Positions 24,191-37,292 of a stretch of 64,000 nt of DNA are shown piece by piece. A program made the translations under genes and the position numbers. Origin of the DNA: Sisyra terminalis (Eukaryota > Arthropoda > Insecta > Neuroptera > Sisyridae); assembly GCA_958496175.1 (NCBI GenBank), contig OY292275.1:49677701-49741700 (forward strand). Reading direction: 5' to 3'. How positions within the stretch are numbered: the stretch's first letter is position 1; each line of letters starts with the position of its first letter. Below the pieces are notes generated by a model, which saw nothing but the letters and a program-made list of their open reading frames with translations, was not told the DNA's origin and made no database searches.

Positions 24191-25160
24191 TATTGCAATG
24201 TTTGCTCAAATGCTTACCGTTAAAATGAAATCTCGAATAGGGCAATGAAATAATTCCAACTTTATCACAATTATACAATAAGACACATTGTTCCAACCTT
24301 TGGAAATTAATATTATTAATTCAACACTCAATACGTTCGTCCCAAATATTATAGCTCTCACATAAATCAAATCAAATAGACCAAAAGGTTAATAATAAGG
24401 TGCTGTAAAATGATATTTGACGAAACGAGAATGCAACATTTTGAATATTGTAACTGGAGCCATTTGTGCTCGATGTTCGTTGGCTTCGTTATAATATTTG
24501 CGTCTCTGAATCTCTATTAAATATTCATGTGGGACTAATAGGGTTAAATCCATTGCGTACTTATTTACTTTATAGTAATTTGCTACTAAACAATTAACAC
24601 CAAAACAAAGTTTATTAACATTATATAAGTCACGCCTAGACAAATATTGAACCGTGAAGAAAATCTAAATCCCATAATAGCACGCCTAAAGGCCAAAATA
24701 TTTCTGGTCAATACTTTTTGTTTGTAAATAATATCATATTAAGTGTTATCTAATCTATTTTTGGTTTTAATCTCTTAATAAAATTATTTTTCAATAATTG
24801 TTTAATAAAATTAAATTCATTATTTTTCAATTAAGTTCATTTGGGTTCCGCTTCGGAATCCGGAGATAGCTTCATCAAAAAAAAATATTTATGATTCCCG
24901 GTGAATTATTATAATTTTTATGTGTATTTTTTTTAAGTCACTACCATCAATCATTAATTTAAACTCGATTATGTAAAATGGCAAATATTAAAATTTGTCT
25001 GCCACAAGTAGACCAAAATAGTTTACACCATATAATTTCTATACCTTGAGTGTGCCATCGAATAAAAGACGGGGTTTTATATTAATTTTATGGCAACTAA
25101 ACCCTCAAGGATGACTTATTTTTTGGCGAGAAAACCCAAAGGACAACAATTATTCTTTAT

Positions 25161-25449
25161 TAAATAAGAAGACAATCCAGGATATTTAAGGTCGTTTTTT
25201 TTTATTTAATTTTTTTTAATATTCAAAATAGCTACGTTTCGTTACGTATCGTATAAATTTATTAAAATTTATTGAATTTAAATTGAAACTATTATATTTT
25301 TTGTGATTCTAAAAGCCTGATGAAGCTACGATACGTAACGAAACGTAGCTAATTTGAATATTAAAAAATATTAAATATAAAAAACCGATATTAAACAACC
25401 TGAATTGTCTTCTTATTTAATAAAAGCTGAGATCTGAATTTTAACATCT
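25161..25449 (+). mobile_element. Foldback retroelement with intact hammerhead core (element A), 12-bp target duplication
   Basis: ATTATTCTTTAT occurs at 25149-25160 and at 25450-25461, a perfect 12-bp direct repeat. The left arm (about 25161-25256) and right arm (about 25325-25425) are inverted copies sharing AAATAAGAAGACAAT, TTTAATATTCAAA and TAGCTACGTTTCGTTACG. A short extension (AAGCTGAGATCTGAATTTTA) lies only outside the right arm, and it is present, inverted, in element B at 61.5 kb. There is no coding capacity. Confidence 0.75.
25314..25350 (+). ncRNA. Hammerhead-ribozyme-like motif with fully intact core (element A)
   Basis: The order is AGC, CTGATGA, A, GCTAC, loop GATAC, GTAAC, GAA, ACGT, A, GCT. 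All conserved core bases of a hammerhead (CUGANGA, GAAA and a cleavage-site A) are present. Stem I is 3 bp, stem II is 5 bp with one C-A mismatch. Stem III would be the palindrome ACGT, which cannot close as a monomer but can pair between two molecules, as in known dimeric hammerheads. The left arm keeps only the 3' half of the motif. Confidence 0.7.
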
Positions 25450-26139
25450 ATTATTCTTTATGTCCTGTTTGTCTTTTATAAGGTACTATACCTCACATAC
25501 GACTGTAATGTATGCCCGCAGCTATTTGCAAAGAAAGAATTGCCGCTATTGTCGAATTTTCGACTCATTTAGTGTTAAATCAAAATAGTTACCATCCGAG
25601 AATAACTGATTGATAAAATTTGCAACAAATATGCAAAAAAACACCTTGAAAAAGAGCTTCTATTTAACGTCAAAAAAGCTTGGTTTGAAAGAAATTGGTT
25701 TGAAATTATGCCTCAAAATCGTCCACCTAAACGTCTCAAAAAATAATCGAGGCTGATAAAGAATTAAAATAATGCCTAGAAGATTTTCACCTTAATGTTT
25801 TTTAATTAGAAGAAAGAATTTTGCACTAGATGAGACTTGAAGCCCTTCCTTGAAATTTTGCACACTATAAAAAAGGTTTGAAGAAAATAGACCAAAGGGA
25901 ATACGTTTCCTTGCAGGGAAAAACTATCATTTTTCAAAAATGCCCTCACTTGAAAAGTCTATTTTTTCGTAGGGGATTTAAAATTATAAGAGAAACCAAA
26001 AGTAACGTTGTTTCTGGACCTATTGATTATCAATTGGTACTCAACAGCTTATAAACTATTTGAAAGTTGTACTAAACATATTTTATGATTAGAGTGGTAT
26101 ATTTATTTTATATAGATATAACTAACTCGTAAAAGATTA

Positions 26140-26800
26140 AAAATTATTTGTTACTTTGAAATTTATATAGAAACGGTTAGACGAATGTGCAATGGACTAC
26201 AAATTTGATATTGTATGCTTTTTCGAATTTTTCAGGGTAGTAATGTAAAGTCGCTATCGAAAACCATATCCATTATTAATCTTTGGGTATTTATGCATTA
26301 ATACTACCTACAAATGTTTTTTAAGACTCAAATGTGATAGTTTTGAGTTCTTTAACCCATACTAATCATGAATAATATTTTTTTAATAAGGAGATGTTAG
26401 GGGAAGAAATAGTACCAAATCCATGTTCAATAGTTAAAGATCTTTCAAATACGCTTAATCATTCTAATCATGTACCAAAAAGTATTCAAGAACTGCCAAA
26501 AGAAAGAATTTTTTTCTGCAACACGATAAAATAATGCAAGACTCTGCAACACAAAGAAAACCCAGGAAAAATTGACAAATTAAGGGTGGATGATATTACT
26601 TCAATTGCCACAATCCTCCAAAATTCATCACTTCATTGAATTTTTATTTATTTCAATCAATACAACACTTTTTTAAGTGGTAAAAAAAATCAAAACTCAA
26701 TTTAGGTTCAAAATGTAATTTTTTGATATGTTGTTTTGGTTTTTACTAATTTTGCATTAAAAATTTGCATACTTAATGTCAAAAAAATGATGATAATGTA
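26140..26800 (+). repeat. Unclassified dispersed repeat, copy 2 of 3
   Basis: It matches 6838-7470 over most of its length: AAATTTATATAGAAACGGT, ATTCTAATCATGTACCAAA, CAAGAACTGCCAAAAGAAAG, TTCTGCAACACGATAAAATA, TGATATTACTTCAATTGCC and GCATTAAAAATTTGCATAC. It is more diverged than copies 1 and 3 are from each other. Confidence 0.5.
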
Positions 26801-26804
26801 AGAA

Positions 26805-29800
26805 ATTCTATGATTGATTCAAAATTGAAACTTTTTTAAAAAATTATCTTAAAAAATTAACATAATTTTCCGATCCTCCTAATATGTTAATATGGGAAAT
26901 ACACGCCTAAGATTTGAAGTAATCAATGTTGCGCATAAAGTTAAGGTTTCCAATAAGAGTCTTCGATTTAAATTGTATAAAATAAATAATAAATGACGCA
27001 AAAAAGAGATGAAAAACTAAAATAGACTTAACTAAATTTATAAAGACATCACTGGGTTGAAAAATGATACCCGGAATTGGTAATAGATAAAAAAGTACAA
27101 TTAAAAATTTAACTATGTTTGGTAGGAAAAAGTAATTAATACGATAAAAAAAGAGAATTTAAATTGATTCAATGAAAAGAATACAAATATTTTAATGCAA
27201 TGTAAATATTCCAATGACCGCACTCATGAAACTAAAAGAAATTTCATAAAGAAACATCCTAGTCGGCAGAATTAGCAATTATTTTATTAAAGTCCTATTA
27301 TTTTAAAGAGCTTTAATTAAAAAAAAATGCCCTTTGTCGTGAAAATATGGCATCCAAGTAGTATTGTATTGAACTAGTGGAATTCTCTTTTTTGTTTTTG
27401 AAATCAAAGAATACGTACAACATAATTGATAAAGGTTTAAAATAAAAAGCTCAAACAGCGACTGTTTTTGGTAGGAGCTCAATAAAGCTTTTATCAGTTC
27501 TAAAAATAACGATGAATGACAATGTAATCTTATTAGTTCCATATGAAAGCGTAATATAATTAAATAAAGAACCTTGTCTCCAAATAAATATCTGTTGTTT
27601 TTCTGTGCAAATAAAATAAAATACACACACACACTTTGTCATATTTATAGCGGAACACTTCCTGTTGTGTTAATATTTGATTTATCGGATCGAAGCAAAA
27701 AATGCCAACAAACAAAACGACAATAATGATAAAAGAAAATAACGTGAACTTGTTTAATTCAATTGCATTTTATGTGTTTTATATTAAAATAATTTAAAAG
27801 TTTTATGAAAGATAAATATTACTGGAGTGTTCACTTACAAGTAATACATTGATGGTGAAGTAGAAATGCTAGAACAGATGTTGAGTTTTCTCTGAAGATT
27901 TATTCAAAATAAGAGAGATGCGCCACGTTATCAGCTAATGTATGCTCGTGAGAATTACAACATTCTTCTTATGAAATATAATGTTTGTCTAGTAACGGAA
28001 TATTAACAATGTGGCATGATAAACTTTGCTCGAAACTTCAAAATGGAAAGATGCATTCATTTATCTAGCTAACCAGAACATTGTTTTTTAATTTATATTT
28101 CATAAAGTCGCTGAATTATTGAACATTTTTGAAAATATACTTCTCGGTGAACCGAAATGGAATTTGCAAAAAAACAAGAATGTTACAAGAAAGAATAGAT
28201 GAGTCATTTATATCTCCTATTGAATAATAGGCATTGTCTTAAAGCTTTAATAAAATGTAAATATTCTGGAAAAAGTAAAACAGATCGTTTCAAAATAATG
28301 GACATAAAATCCTATGGTGTCACTATAATCTTAAGGTATCAATCAGACTGATAGATCACTCTGACCGAGGCTAATCATCATACAATATATTTTCTGTGAT
28401 TTGAATAAAATCTTATTCATTTGTAAAGCAGAGACAATATAAAATCAATTTAGTATTACTAAAAATAGAATATACAATTACTGTTTTCATACATTATTTT
28501 CTCCTAGACATTTCACTTCCTGTTGTGATACTTCCCTGAAAGAGCTAATTTTCTCAACGGTTTATTAAACATCGCACTTATGTGAAGAGTAGGGAATCTA
28601 TGATAGTTGCCCATTAGAAAAATCTTCACGCGAAAATTGCCCACAAAAATTTGAGCCCTTACATTAGTCCTCGCACGAGGGTTGCCCACAAAGAAATTTA
28701 CTCTTTTAGAAGTTAATGTACATTGATATATCTTTACTTCTGGTCACCGAAAAGATGCTAAGAGGAAAGAAATTGTGCTGTGACACCCACAATTTCATTT
28801 TAAAAAATTTTAGCTGCAAAATAATGATATGAGGGGTTTTTTTCCTTAAGATAAACAGAATATTAAGGCCACATTACTTTTAACGTAATGTTAAATAAAA
28901 ATGAATTTAAAGAAATAAATTCTTCTTAATTTTCTTTTTCTTGCGGGAAAAACAAAATAAAAAATTAAGAAGGCAAATATTGAATACAAAATAAGTCGTT
29001 TTCAAGGGGTGAATCATCTTCATAAGGGTTAATTTTGCAGTAACTTATTAAATTATGTGAAAAATGTTTGTCTTTTGTGAAAATGAACAGCTACAGTTAA
29101 ATTTCAAAAACAGGATATGGTAAGAGCTTATAATTTTCTTTAAAAGTTATAGTATATTTTTCGTTGAATCAATGTTAAAAGGGTGTATATGATTTTTTTT
29201 ATAGGATACTTTTTGGCGAAACGTAGTCAAATAAGGGTCAAAAACAAACATCAAAATTTGCTTTAATATTGGTCCTTTTATAGGGGTAGGTTTTTCTTAT
29301 AAAGATTAAATCTTTAAAAAGATAGAAAAACGATTTGTCCCGTGAAATGATTTTGTCCAATGTAAAAGAGGATAGCCACTTCTCCGGTTCAAAAATCTAA
29401 AAAAAAGTATTCAGTATTCATTTTATCTGAATTTTCCCAAAGAAAACTTCGTTGAATATAAAGTGCTTGTTTTTCACAAACATGAGTCGAAAATTGCATA
29501 AATTTTCTTCAAAGCAACGCAGCCTTTAAATAAATCGTGATTTTCATCAAATTATCAATTAATCAAGTTTTCTTACATTTTCATGGAAGGGCAAAAGTTT
29601 TGGCTTATGTATTTTTCTTTCTTCTTCTTTTGGTGCCTCTTCAACGTTGAAGATTGGCGATCATTAGGTAATTTTATTTTTGATAAAGCAGCATGGAAGA
29701 ATCCTCTAGTGCTTTTTCTGAATCACCTACGAAGGTTGGCTTATCAGGATATCCTTCTTTTTTCCAGAGCTTTTTTTCCTTCCATCCGACCCTGAATGAT

Positions 29801-30555
29801 AAGCTAGAGTAAGGGATATCTGTTGTTTCTTTATTGGATTTATTTCTTTATGGAATTTTAAATACACCATTTACAGCAAAATATAAACTTTAAGGTCATT
29901 AGCGACTCTAGGATTATTTAAAATCTATGATACATACACTTAGGAGTTACTATTATTATTTTTACGAATTTTATTCATTTATTAGTATTTAGTGCATTTC
30001 AATGGTGATTTTAACTATTTATTTTTGAATTATTTATTTATATTTTAACAAATTTAATTTCTTTATTAGTATATTAGCGTATTTCACTAGTGATTTTTAT
30101 AATATTATTTTTCTAGAAGTTGTTTTCGTGGTCTTTATTCCTTTCCTAGTTCTCCAAAACTTTTATTAAAACTTTTTTTCATTTTGTATTCGTATCTCGA
30201 AAGTAGGACTGTATAGTGGAAGTACAATACATAAATAAGTACTTGTTGAAAAGTTTGTAATAAGAAATAATCTATTAAAAAGTACAAATAATTTTGTCCA
30301 AGTTTGACAAAGATTGGCATGTATTGAGCTAAACTGATGTTTTTAATAAATTCGGAATTAAAAACTTTTTTTACTTTAAGTAGTACTTATTACTTTTAAA
30401 GTATCCAAAAATGATCGATAAATACAAAATTGTTTTCCTTATTGTTGTTCACAATGAATTTTTTATTATATTTAAAATCTAGGTCAAGCTTAAAGTGAGT
30501 TTTCCTTTTTTACATTTAATTGGGACCAAACGACTCATGTCACCAAATGACGTAA
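26805..30555. other. AT-rich sequence, no feature recognised
   Basis: The open frames at 27303-27642 (minus) and 29583-29795 (plus) have no motif and AT-driven composition. TTGCCCACA-type words recur three times at 28610-28700. Nothing else stands out. Confidence 0.4.
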
Positions 30556-30559
30556 TACA

Positions 30560-30770
30560 TTGCCTATGTAAACACCGCCCTTACGTCTGTCGGGCACAAT
30601 AGATCATTGTGCAAAGGACGTGTACGTCGGGCTGCAATAAATTTATCCTCTGAAGGGTTTCCGGAAGCCCTCCGGGGAAATTGCCTCCGAGGGTGGCTAC
30701 GAAAAATAAGATAATTCTCGCCAACTCGCAAAACTCGCATTTTGATCGATTGAATCGAGTTTTTCAATGT
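30560..30770. other. GC-rich unique island
   Basis: The stretch contains GGGTTTCCGGAAGCCCTCC and GCCTCCGAGGGTGGC, unlike its AT-rich surroundings. A 79-codon minus-strand frame (30564-30803) crosses it but the first residues are poly-Lys from a T run and no domain is visible. It may be a regulatory or transposon-derived island. Confidence 0.3.
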
Positions 30771-31004
30771 ACAAATTGGGCACAAATCTTTTTTTTTCTT
30801 CATTTTAATGGAAAAATTTCACTTTAAAATTATTCTCTCCTAAACAGCTTTTGAGTGGAATTGAAAAAGTTTTTATGTGAGTAAAAATGAATATTTCACA
30901 AACTAGATTAGCGAATATGGTAGGTTACAGCGTATATGCATGAAGCTGGAAGTGCATTATTGGAAAACTGCATTAGAGTTGCACTTGCAAAATGAGTTGA
31001 TTCA

Positions 31005-31045
31005 TTCAAGCTATGACGATAATAATCGTCGTTGAATAGCTTGAA
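31005..31045. repeat. Compact 41-base hairpin
   Basis: TTCAAGCTAT and ATAGCTTGAA form a 10-bp stem, continued by GACGAT and ATCGTC around a four-base AATA loop, with a five-base bulge on the 3' side. It is too short for a typical pre-miRNA. Its role is unknown. Confidence 0.4.
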
Positions 31046-31049
31046 GTAA

Positions 31050-33505
31050 TTAGGAAATCCCATATCAGCACCATTTTCTATGAACCATTATCAAAGTTTC
31101 TATTATACGTCGCGTTTTACGTTAATCTTCAATTCAATCGTACAAATATTTCATTTTCTTACCTTCCTGTATCCCACTCCATTAAACTCGGTTCCTTCTT
31201 ATGTTAAACATCCAATTTCCTCTTGCAAAAACCTTCGCAATTAAGCTTTTACATCCGCAAATTGGATAATTATATAATAATCCGGAAAAGAAATTAAAGA
31301 GATAATTGCGGTTAATCCACAGGTTTGTTTTGTCGAGAAAATTGTAAGCAGGCCACTGAAGAATGCGAGTTTCAAATTTGAGATCTATCATTCCTGCACA
31401 GTGCCAGATACCACAAGCTTTCGGAAGCGTCCGTGTCTTTTATGTAGCCTAAAGCGTTGGAAACGAAAAAGTTCGTTTCATTTGACAGAAAATTATGTTC
31501 TGAGTAAAAAGTTAGCTTGGATAATGAACAATGTATAAGCGAAATTTTTTTCCTCTCGTTACAGGAAAAGAGAAATTTAAATGGAAGAGATAAAATATTT
31601 TTGCTGGTAACAATTAATTTTCTTTTTTGATCATTGGTTTTTGCTTCCAGATTTAATACAACCATTCTCTGCTAATAATTTAATTAATATTATATATCAT
31701 CTACTTGAATGTTTTTAATTTATTCAAGAAAAATAGCGTAGTTTTTAGATAATTAAACATAAACCACGTATAATAATTTCTAAATAAAGAAAAGAAATGT
31801 ATAACATTTTACACTGCAGTATATGTCAATTTTATAAAACAATACTTTTGAAGAAAACTATTGCTCCAATATGTAGAAAATTAAATTGAGCTATAGCTGC
31901 TGTATTTCACTTACAGAATAGAAAGGTGGCGTATCTATAAGGAATTCAAATTCAAAGCTGGTGGTAACATTGATAACAATTAATATCTTTGAGACTTTAA
32001 AATTTTTCAAAAGAAAACTATTACTATTATTACAACACCTAAGGCTTCAAACCAAAATACCAATAGATCAATAATGCACATGATCTAAAAATATTTTTAA
32101 ATATTAAAAAAATGTTCTAAGCTAATATCGAACATAATTAAGTTGTCAATTTCACATGACTTTACTTAATTTTTACTTGAACCTTAACTAATTTTAAGTT
32201 TGCTTGATTCAGTTTAAGAAATATTCCTTTAAAATTGCTAAAACTCAAAATTAAAAATGCCTAAAACAATCACCGTTTGGCCTGTCAATAAAATGACGTC
32301 ATAAAACGAAACTTAAATCCCATGTACGTTGTCCTATAACAAATTTACTTAAACATTAAGGGAAAGTTCTATCTTTGCATTAATTCTCAAAAAAAAAAAA
32401 TCAAAAAATTATTTAAAAATAGATCGTCTCACAGGAAAACCCTCTTAAGTAGGTATTTAAAGTGATAATTACGAAATAAACTAACCAGTAAGTGATAAAA
32501 AACCGTAAAGCTCATTTTTCATACATTACTCTGCTTCGGATATTCTAAATGAACTTTTTGATAATATGAGCCACTTAATAGCGTTTTTAAGACAATGGAT
32601 AACTATGGGCATAGAAAACAATATATAAATATATTATATAAAATATAAATATAAACGATATATAAACGTGAACGAAATCCTTGATGCTTGGCTTTATTTA
32701 AAGCTCTACCGTGTTTTCATGCACTCACAGGGTGCGACTAAACATCAGCTTCCTTGCGAAAAAAAATTCCGAAAAGTACCAGTCAGACTTCCAAAATATT
32801 ATAACAAATGACATAAAAGTGGAAAACATTGAAGGATATATATTCAATTGCCAATCAATTATACTATATCTAGGTTACTTCTTAACCTAAACCACTATCA
32901 TGTTGATAAGATGATAAAATACTGGAAAATGAAATTTCTGTAGCAAAAACGATGATGGTAACAATTATGAAAATGTAAGGAATGTAGCTATGTAGAATTA
33001 ATTATCCTTCTTAAAAATATTTAAAAGTATTTATTAAAAATGTGTATTAATTTTATTAATATAAAAATTAGTTTCAGTATTCAGTACTTCCTTAAACATA
33101 ATATTTATTTTATGCGTCAAACAATGTCATTTGAAAAAAAACTGTTATGTTGTTGAATATTGGCTAAGGAATTGTTAGAATCATTACCTATCCCATAAAC
33201 TAAGGAGCATAATGGATCTGGTGGTAGGACTAATTGTAGCAATTTTACTTTTCCACCAATGCAACATAACCCAGTAGATTCACTGCTGTATTTTAACGCC
33301 TTAAAATATTTACAAATAATTGTTGTTTCCCCAATTCTTATGGATTACAATAAATATTAAGTAAATTATGTAAATATAAGTAAATGATACTACAAAAAAT
33401 TATATTATTTATTTTTAAAAATTTATAAAAATATTTATTAAAAATATCCTTCTTCAGTTGTGAGCATTAAATTATTTAAAGTAAATACTTTAACTTTGGA
33501 TCCAT
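31050..33505. other. AT-rich sequence, no feature recognised
   Basis: The open frames at 31182-31391 and 31372-31665 (minus) lack motifs. Low-complexity ATA repeats occur near 32620-32660. Confidence 0.4.
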
Positions 33506-33749
33506 TCCAGCTGCGGATTCAAGTCCAATGCTTCCTAAGGCCCCTATCGATATACCGCCTTTATTGTTCCACAATAAAGTGGTTATCAAGATATCAAGAT
33601 AAAACATCAAATTTTCAACTATTTAATTTATAGAATGATTTTTATTAGTTTTAACAAAACCATAATCGATTCTTTGCACTAATTAAGGTTCAATAGATAA
33701 CAATGCCAGGGCATTAAGTAAATCTTGACCTACACTTGCACATTAATAA

Positions 33750-33803
33750 TTTTTCATTTGTTCCAAGGTGGAAAAAGATCTTTCTTCTGCACAATTTGGT
33801 AGT
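33750..33803 (-). pseudogene. hAT transposase C-terminal dimerisation motif
   Basis: The minus strand reads LPNCAEERSFSTLEQMKNY followed by a stop. This is the hallmark hAT C-terminal block (Leu-Pro...Ala-Glu-Arg-Ser-Phe-Ser-x-Leu...Lys-x-Tyr). The rest of the transposase is too decayed to follow in one frame. Confidence 0.7.
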
Positions 33804-33835
33804 GGAATTCAGATAATGCAAAGAGCATTGCCAAC

Positions 33836-34309
33836 ATTAGGTCTTATAGTTTCGGATATCTTTAGTATTGAATCTTTAAGAAGATAATATAAGAGAATAC
33901 ATTCATTTACGAATGTCTTATCTAAATCGTAAGCATGCTATATAATTTTTGATAAGTACGACATATTTCGACTACCAGGTTTCGCAAAGGGCTTTAAATG
34001 TTTTGACAAAAATGCATTGAATGTGGCAAAAAGCTCTACGATTCTTAAAAAAAAATCATTAGTAGGATCTCTAATTGTCAATATTAGGTCATATATTTTC
34101 GGATATCTTCAGTATTGAATCTTTAGGGAGATAATATAAGAGAATACAATTATTTTCGAATGTCTTATCTAAATCATACGCATACTACATTGTTTTTGAT
34201 TAGTACGTGGTATTTTGACTACCAGGTTTGGCGTAGGACTTTAATTGTTTTGCAAAAAGCTGTACGGTTATTAAAAAAATATCCTTATTAGGATCTCCAA
34301 TTTATTCTG
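33836..34309. repeat. 247-bp tandem duplication within the hAT remnant
   Basis: Copy 1 (33836-34082) and copy 2 (34083 to about 34309) share ATTAGGTC, TTTCGGATATCTT, AGTATTGAATCTTTA, GATAATATAAGAGAATACA, ATGTCTTATCTAAATC and GACTACCAGGTTT in the same order. Copy 2 is about 20 bases shorter. Each copy has its own point changes, so the duplication is old. Confidence 0.75.
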
Positions 34310-34574
34310 AATGACCCCAGAATGGTTGTTCTCTAATTGCCAGTGATTTAACAATTGAAAAGTGAGATGTGATGAATTAGAAAATAAATTCAATATTTTT
34401 CGATGTATGTAATTATACTGAACTGAAATTTTTCATACATTCATAGCGAAACTAGCTCAAATCAATTTTTGAATTTGAATTATAAGTTCATTCTTCGCCC
34501 TTAAAATTTTGGTGTTCCAAATATTATGCCACCCTAGGTCCGAACCGCACAGGTCTAGGTATAAATCTATCCAA

Positions 34575-36054
34575 TCTATCACTGATCATTTCGAATTGTA
34601 AGATTATTTTTTGACTAAAATGCAGCAGAAATTTACTTTATAGTTTTCTATCACTTAGCTGCAGTATGCATACTTTTCTGTATTATTTTTTTAACTTAGA
34701 AATATTTAAAATAAAATCATATTTGCGTTAAAGTATAAGAATGAATGGTTAAAGAAATTATTCATATCTGAACGTTCTATTGCGAAGTTTTTATTTTTTT
34801 TTCTCATAAATCCCCACAAGGTCCCAAGTAAACAGGTATAGAAGGAAAAATGATTTATTAAAAACATTATTTATTTGCAGTCGAAGAAATAAATTGAAGC
34901 CGGTTTAAATCGAAAACTATTTTTTTTTGTGAAATCACGTTCCAGTTACATTCTGATGAGTTTTCTTTGCAATTTTTTTCCTCTTTTTTTCTCTTGATCG
35001 TTTGTCAACAGTTTCCAATTTTGTATTTTTCGCGACGCGCAATCTTTCCATTTTTTTTTTTCATCGAATTCATTCGTCAGACTGGCTCGATGAGTTTGCA
35101 GAAGAAAATTTGTTCGTTTTTCGCGAGAAAAGTGTTCGAAGAATGTCTGTGTGCTGGTAAATATAATGACAATTATTATAATTGAACAAATTGATTTCTG
35201 GGCGCGATTGGCTGCATGCAATATTTGTATAAAAATAGTTTTTGATATTTGAATTTTTCTAAATGGAATTTATTAAGTGGAGCTTTATTGACTTTTATAC
35301 GCGTTGAGCAATTTCTGTATCACTATTTCATGATCACCGATGCAGAACTTGACAAACTTAAATTTATTTTGAAATTTATAACTTTTGTACAGGCGAAACT
35401 CGGCGTTTGTCTTATTGCTCGAGGAGAGAATTGTTTGCCGCGCAAAGAAACATATTGAATTTGAAAATGAAATATTGTTATTCTGTTACGATTCGACGGT
35501 CAACTCGCGAATATAATGTGCAAGATATAAATTTTCTAATTAAAACTATTGTGTTAAAATGGGAATTTAATTTTCTTATTTTGTATTGTTTCGCTATTTC
35601 GATTTATAACAGTTATGTCTATATACGTTTCTGATTTTGTAAAATATCGTCGACTTTTTCTTCAAATTTATCACATCCATTTATCACTAGCTTGCACGAA
35701 AACGAACGTTAGAATGTGATTTTTGTGTATGATTACATGTAATGCCAATACCAATAAATTTATGACAAAAAATGAAATGGTTTAGTACAGAAGTTTCCAA
35801 AATTAATCTTAAGATATGTAAATAAAAAATATTACATTAAAAAAAATATCTAAAAACATAATATAAAAGCAAACTTTTTAATCGACTGTTTATTTGTGTA
35901 GCTGATTTTTTAGGCTACAAAAAAAATAATGATGCAGTTTTCATAATTTTCTGAAATGAATTTCCCTATAAGATATCATGTATCATACACTTCAACTTAA
36001 TTTCTTAAAAGTAAAGAATTTTAATGATTCACTAAGAAAATCCTCAAAAACAAT
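34575..36054. other. Unique sequence, no gene recognised
   Basis: Between about 34900 and 35700 the sequence is richer in TCG and GCG words than its neighbours and has several overlapping open frames of 69-91 codons on both strands. None has a motif. It may be a conserved non-coding block. Confidence 0.35.
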
Positions 36055-36064
36055 TCTCAAATCC

Positions 36065-36186
36065 ATCTACTGGTGGCCAAGTGGTCTAGGTGTTCTTCTA
36101 GAATTTCTTGATTACGGATTTTCATTAATCCTAGGTTAAAGACTTTAGTAGTTGTAAAGCGACGGTAAAGAACAATTAAAAAAAAA
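36065..36186 (+). mobile_element. tRNA-derived SINE, copy 3 of 4, with perfect 10-bp target duplication
   Basis: TCTCAAATCC flanks the copy exactly at 36055-36064 and 36187-36196. The copy has the A-box-like TGGTGGCCAAGTGG, an internal deletion that removed the B-box, then TTAATCCTAGGTTAAAGAC, GTTGTAAAGCGACGGTAAA and an A9 tail. The perfect duplication says this insertion is recent compared with the other copies. Confidence 0.8.
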
Positions 36187-36239
36187 TCTCAAATCCTCAA
36201 TTCACGACTTCAATAATAACTATTGCATTTAGAGTGGAT

Positions 36240-36620
36240 TTATACTAATAACTAGTAGTTGCCGGTTGCATTCGCAACTAAAGATTTTATCTCAATAAAA
36301 TGTTTAATATGAGATAATGTAGAAATAATCAACAATTGAAATTTTAAATTTAATAATCAAAGTGTTGTTAATATAAAAAACGTTTATCTAAAATTATATT
36401 AAGAAATAAAATATAAGTGTTTTTTTTTTATATCATTTTAATAACAAGATTTTAAATAACGTCATTTCACTAAATTAGTATGAAAGTTTAATACTTATGT
36501 AGTATTTATACCAAATAGGCGATTTTAAATTTTGGTTCGTTTTTCAACAATCAAACTTTTCAAAATTTATTTAATTTTATAAACCAATGGTTGTGATCTA
36601 GAGTAATTATATATTTGGGT
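36240..36620 (+). repeat. Dispersed repeat with AACTAG...GCATTCGCAACT head
   Basis: It begins AACTAGTAGTTGCCGGTTGC, followed by ATTCGCAACT, so the head contains the inverted words AGTTGC and GCAACT. Downstream (36325-36395) it shares AACAATTGAAATTTTAAATTTAATAATC with segments at 37040 and 47640. It resembles the ACTAGCTGATCCCCGCAACTTCG head at 42.8 kb in layout but not in sequence. The class is not known to me. Confidence 0.4.
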
Positions 36621-36974
36621 GAAAAGCATTAAGGTATCAATTTTTTGTCATATATTTCACTGTCAATGCAAATATAAAATCTTCCATACTAACTTTTTTT
36701 CGGTATTTAGAATAATTTGAAAACCAATTATTGTTATTGAAAAAAAAAAAATATTCGAATTTACTTCCACGCTTTCTACCTACTTCCAACAATTTTGTAT
36801 GTACAACGTCCAAATGTGCGAAATCCAATAGTTTTTTAGTCATGTTAACTAATATAAAGAAGGTCATTATTTTTTTCGTTTTACATTGTATTTTCAAATA
36901 TGAGTGCACATTTGTGTCGATGAAATTTGGAAAGTGTTTTCCTTATACGAGGCAGATATATAATAAGAAAGGGT

Positions 36975-37110
36975 TTTTGAAAATTTCTCCCCTAAAAGAG
37001 TGAAAAACGGTAGCAAAGTTTGTAAGGGATAACGTTGAATAAACAATCGAAATTTCAAATTTAATAATCCATCAAAGTCCGTTAAAAGCGAAACGTTATT
37101 ACTGCTTAAT
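36975..37110 (+). repeat. Dispersed repeat segment, second copy
   Basis: GAAAAACGGTAGCAAAGTTTG, then AACAATCGAAATTTCAAATT and TAATAATCCATCAAAGTCCG, match the 47590-47710 segment and, in the second half, the 36325-36395 segment. Only this block is recognisable. Confidence 0.45.
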
Positions 37111-37292
37111 ATAAAACAAAGTTGATTTATTATTAGAAACAAAAACTTAGGGTCTTCTTAAAAATTTAAACTCTGTTTAGTAAATATATCTGAAAAGGTT
37201 AAGTTACGTTTATAAGTGAGCCTTAAGTTTTTTGGCTTTCACATATTGTAAACCTGAAAATCCGAAATACGTATTCACAAATAAATACATTA

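Larger units (their letters stand above)
33510..34572 (-). mobile_element. Decayed hAT transposon
   Basis: The left end reads GCGGATTCAAGTCC and the right end, on the minus strand, GGATAGATTTATACCTAGACC; both resemble the GGATTTAAGCCT start of the 18.5 kb fragment, so they look like degenerate terminal inverted repeats. The minus strand encodes the hAT dimerisation block near 33750-33803. Internal sequence matches the 18.5 kb copy. A 247-bp tandem duplication enlarges the middle. Many stops and shifts make it inactive. Confidence 0.55.

Noticed and set aside
29200..29235. Hammerhead motif around GGCGAAACGTAG
   Set aside because: There is no CTGANGA core within 60 bases upstream.
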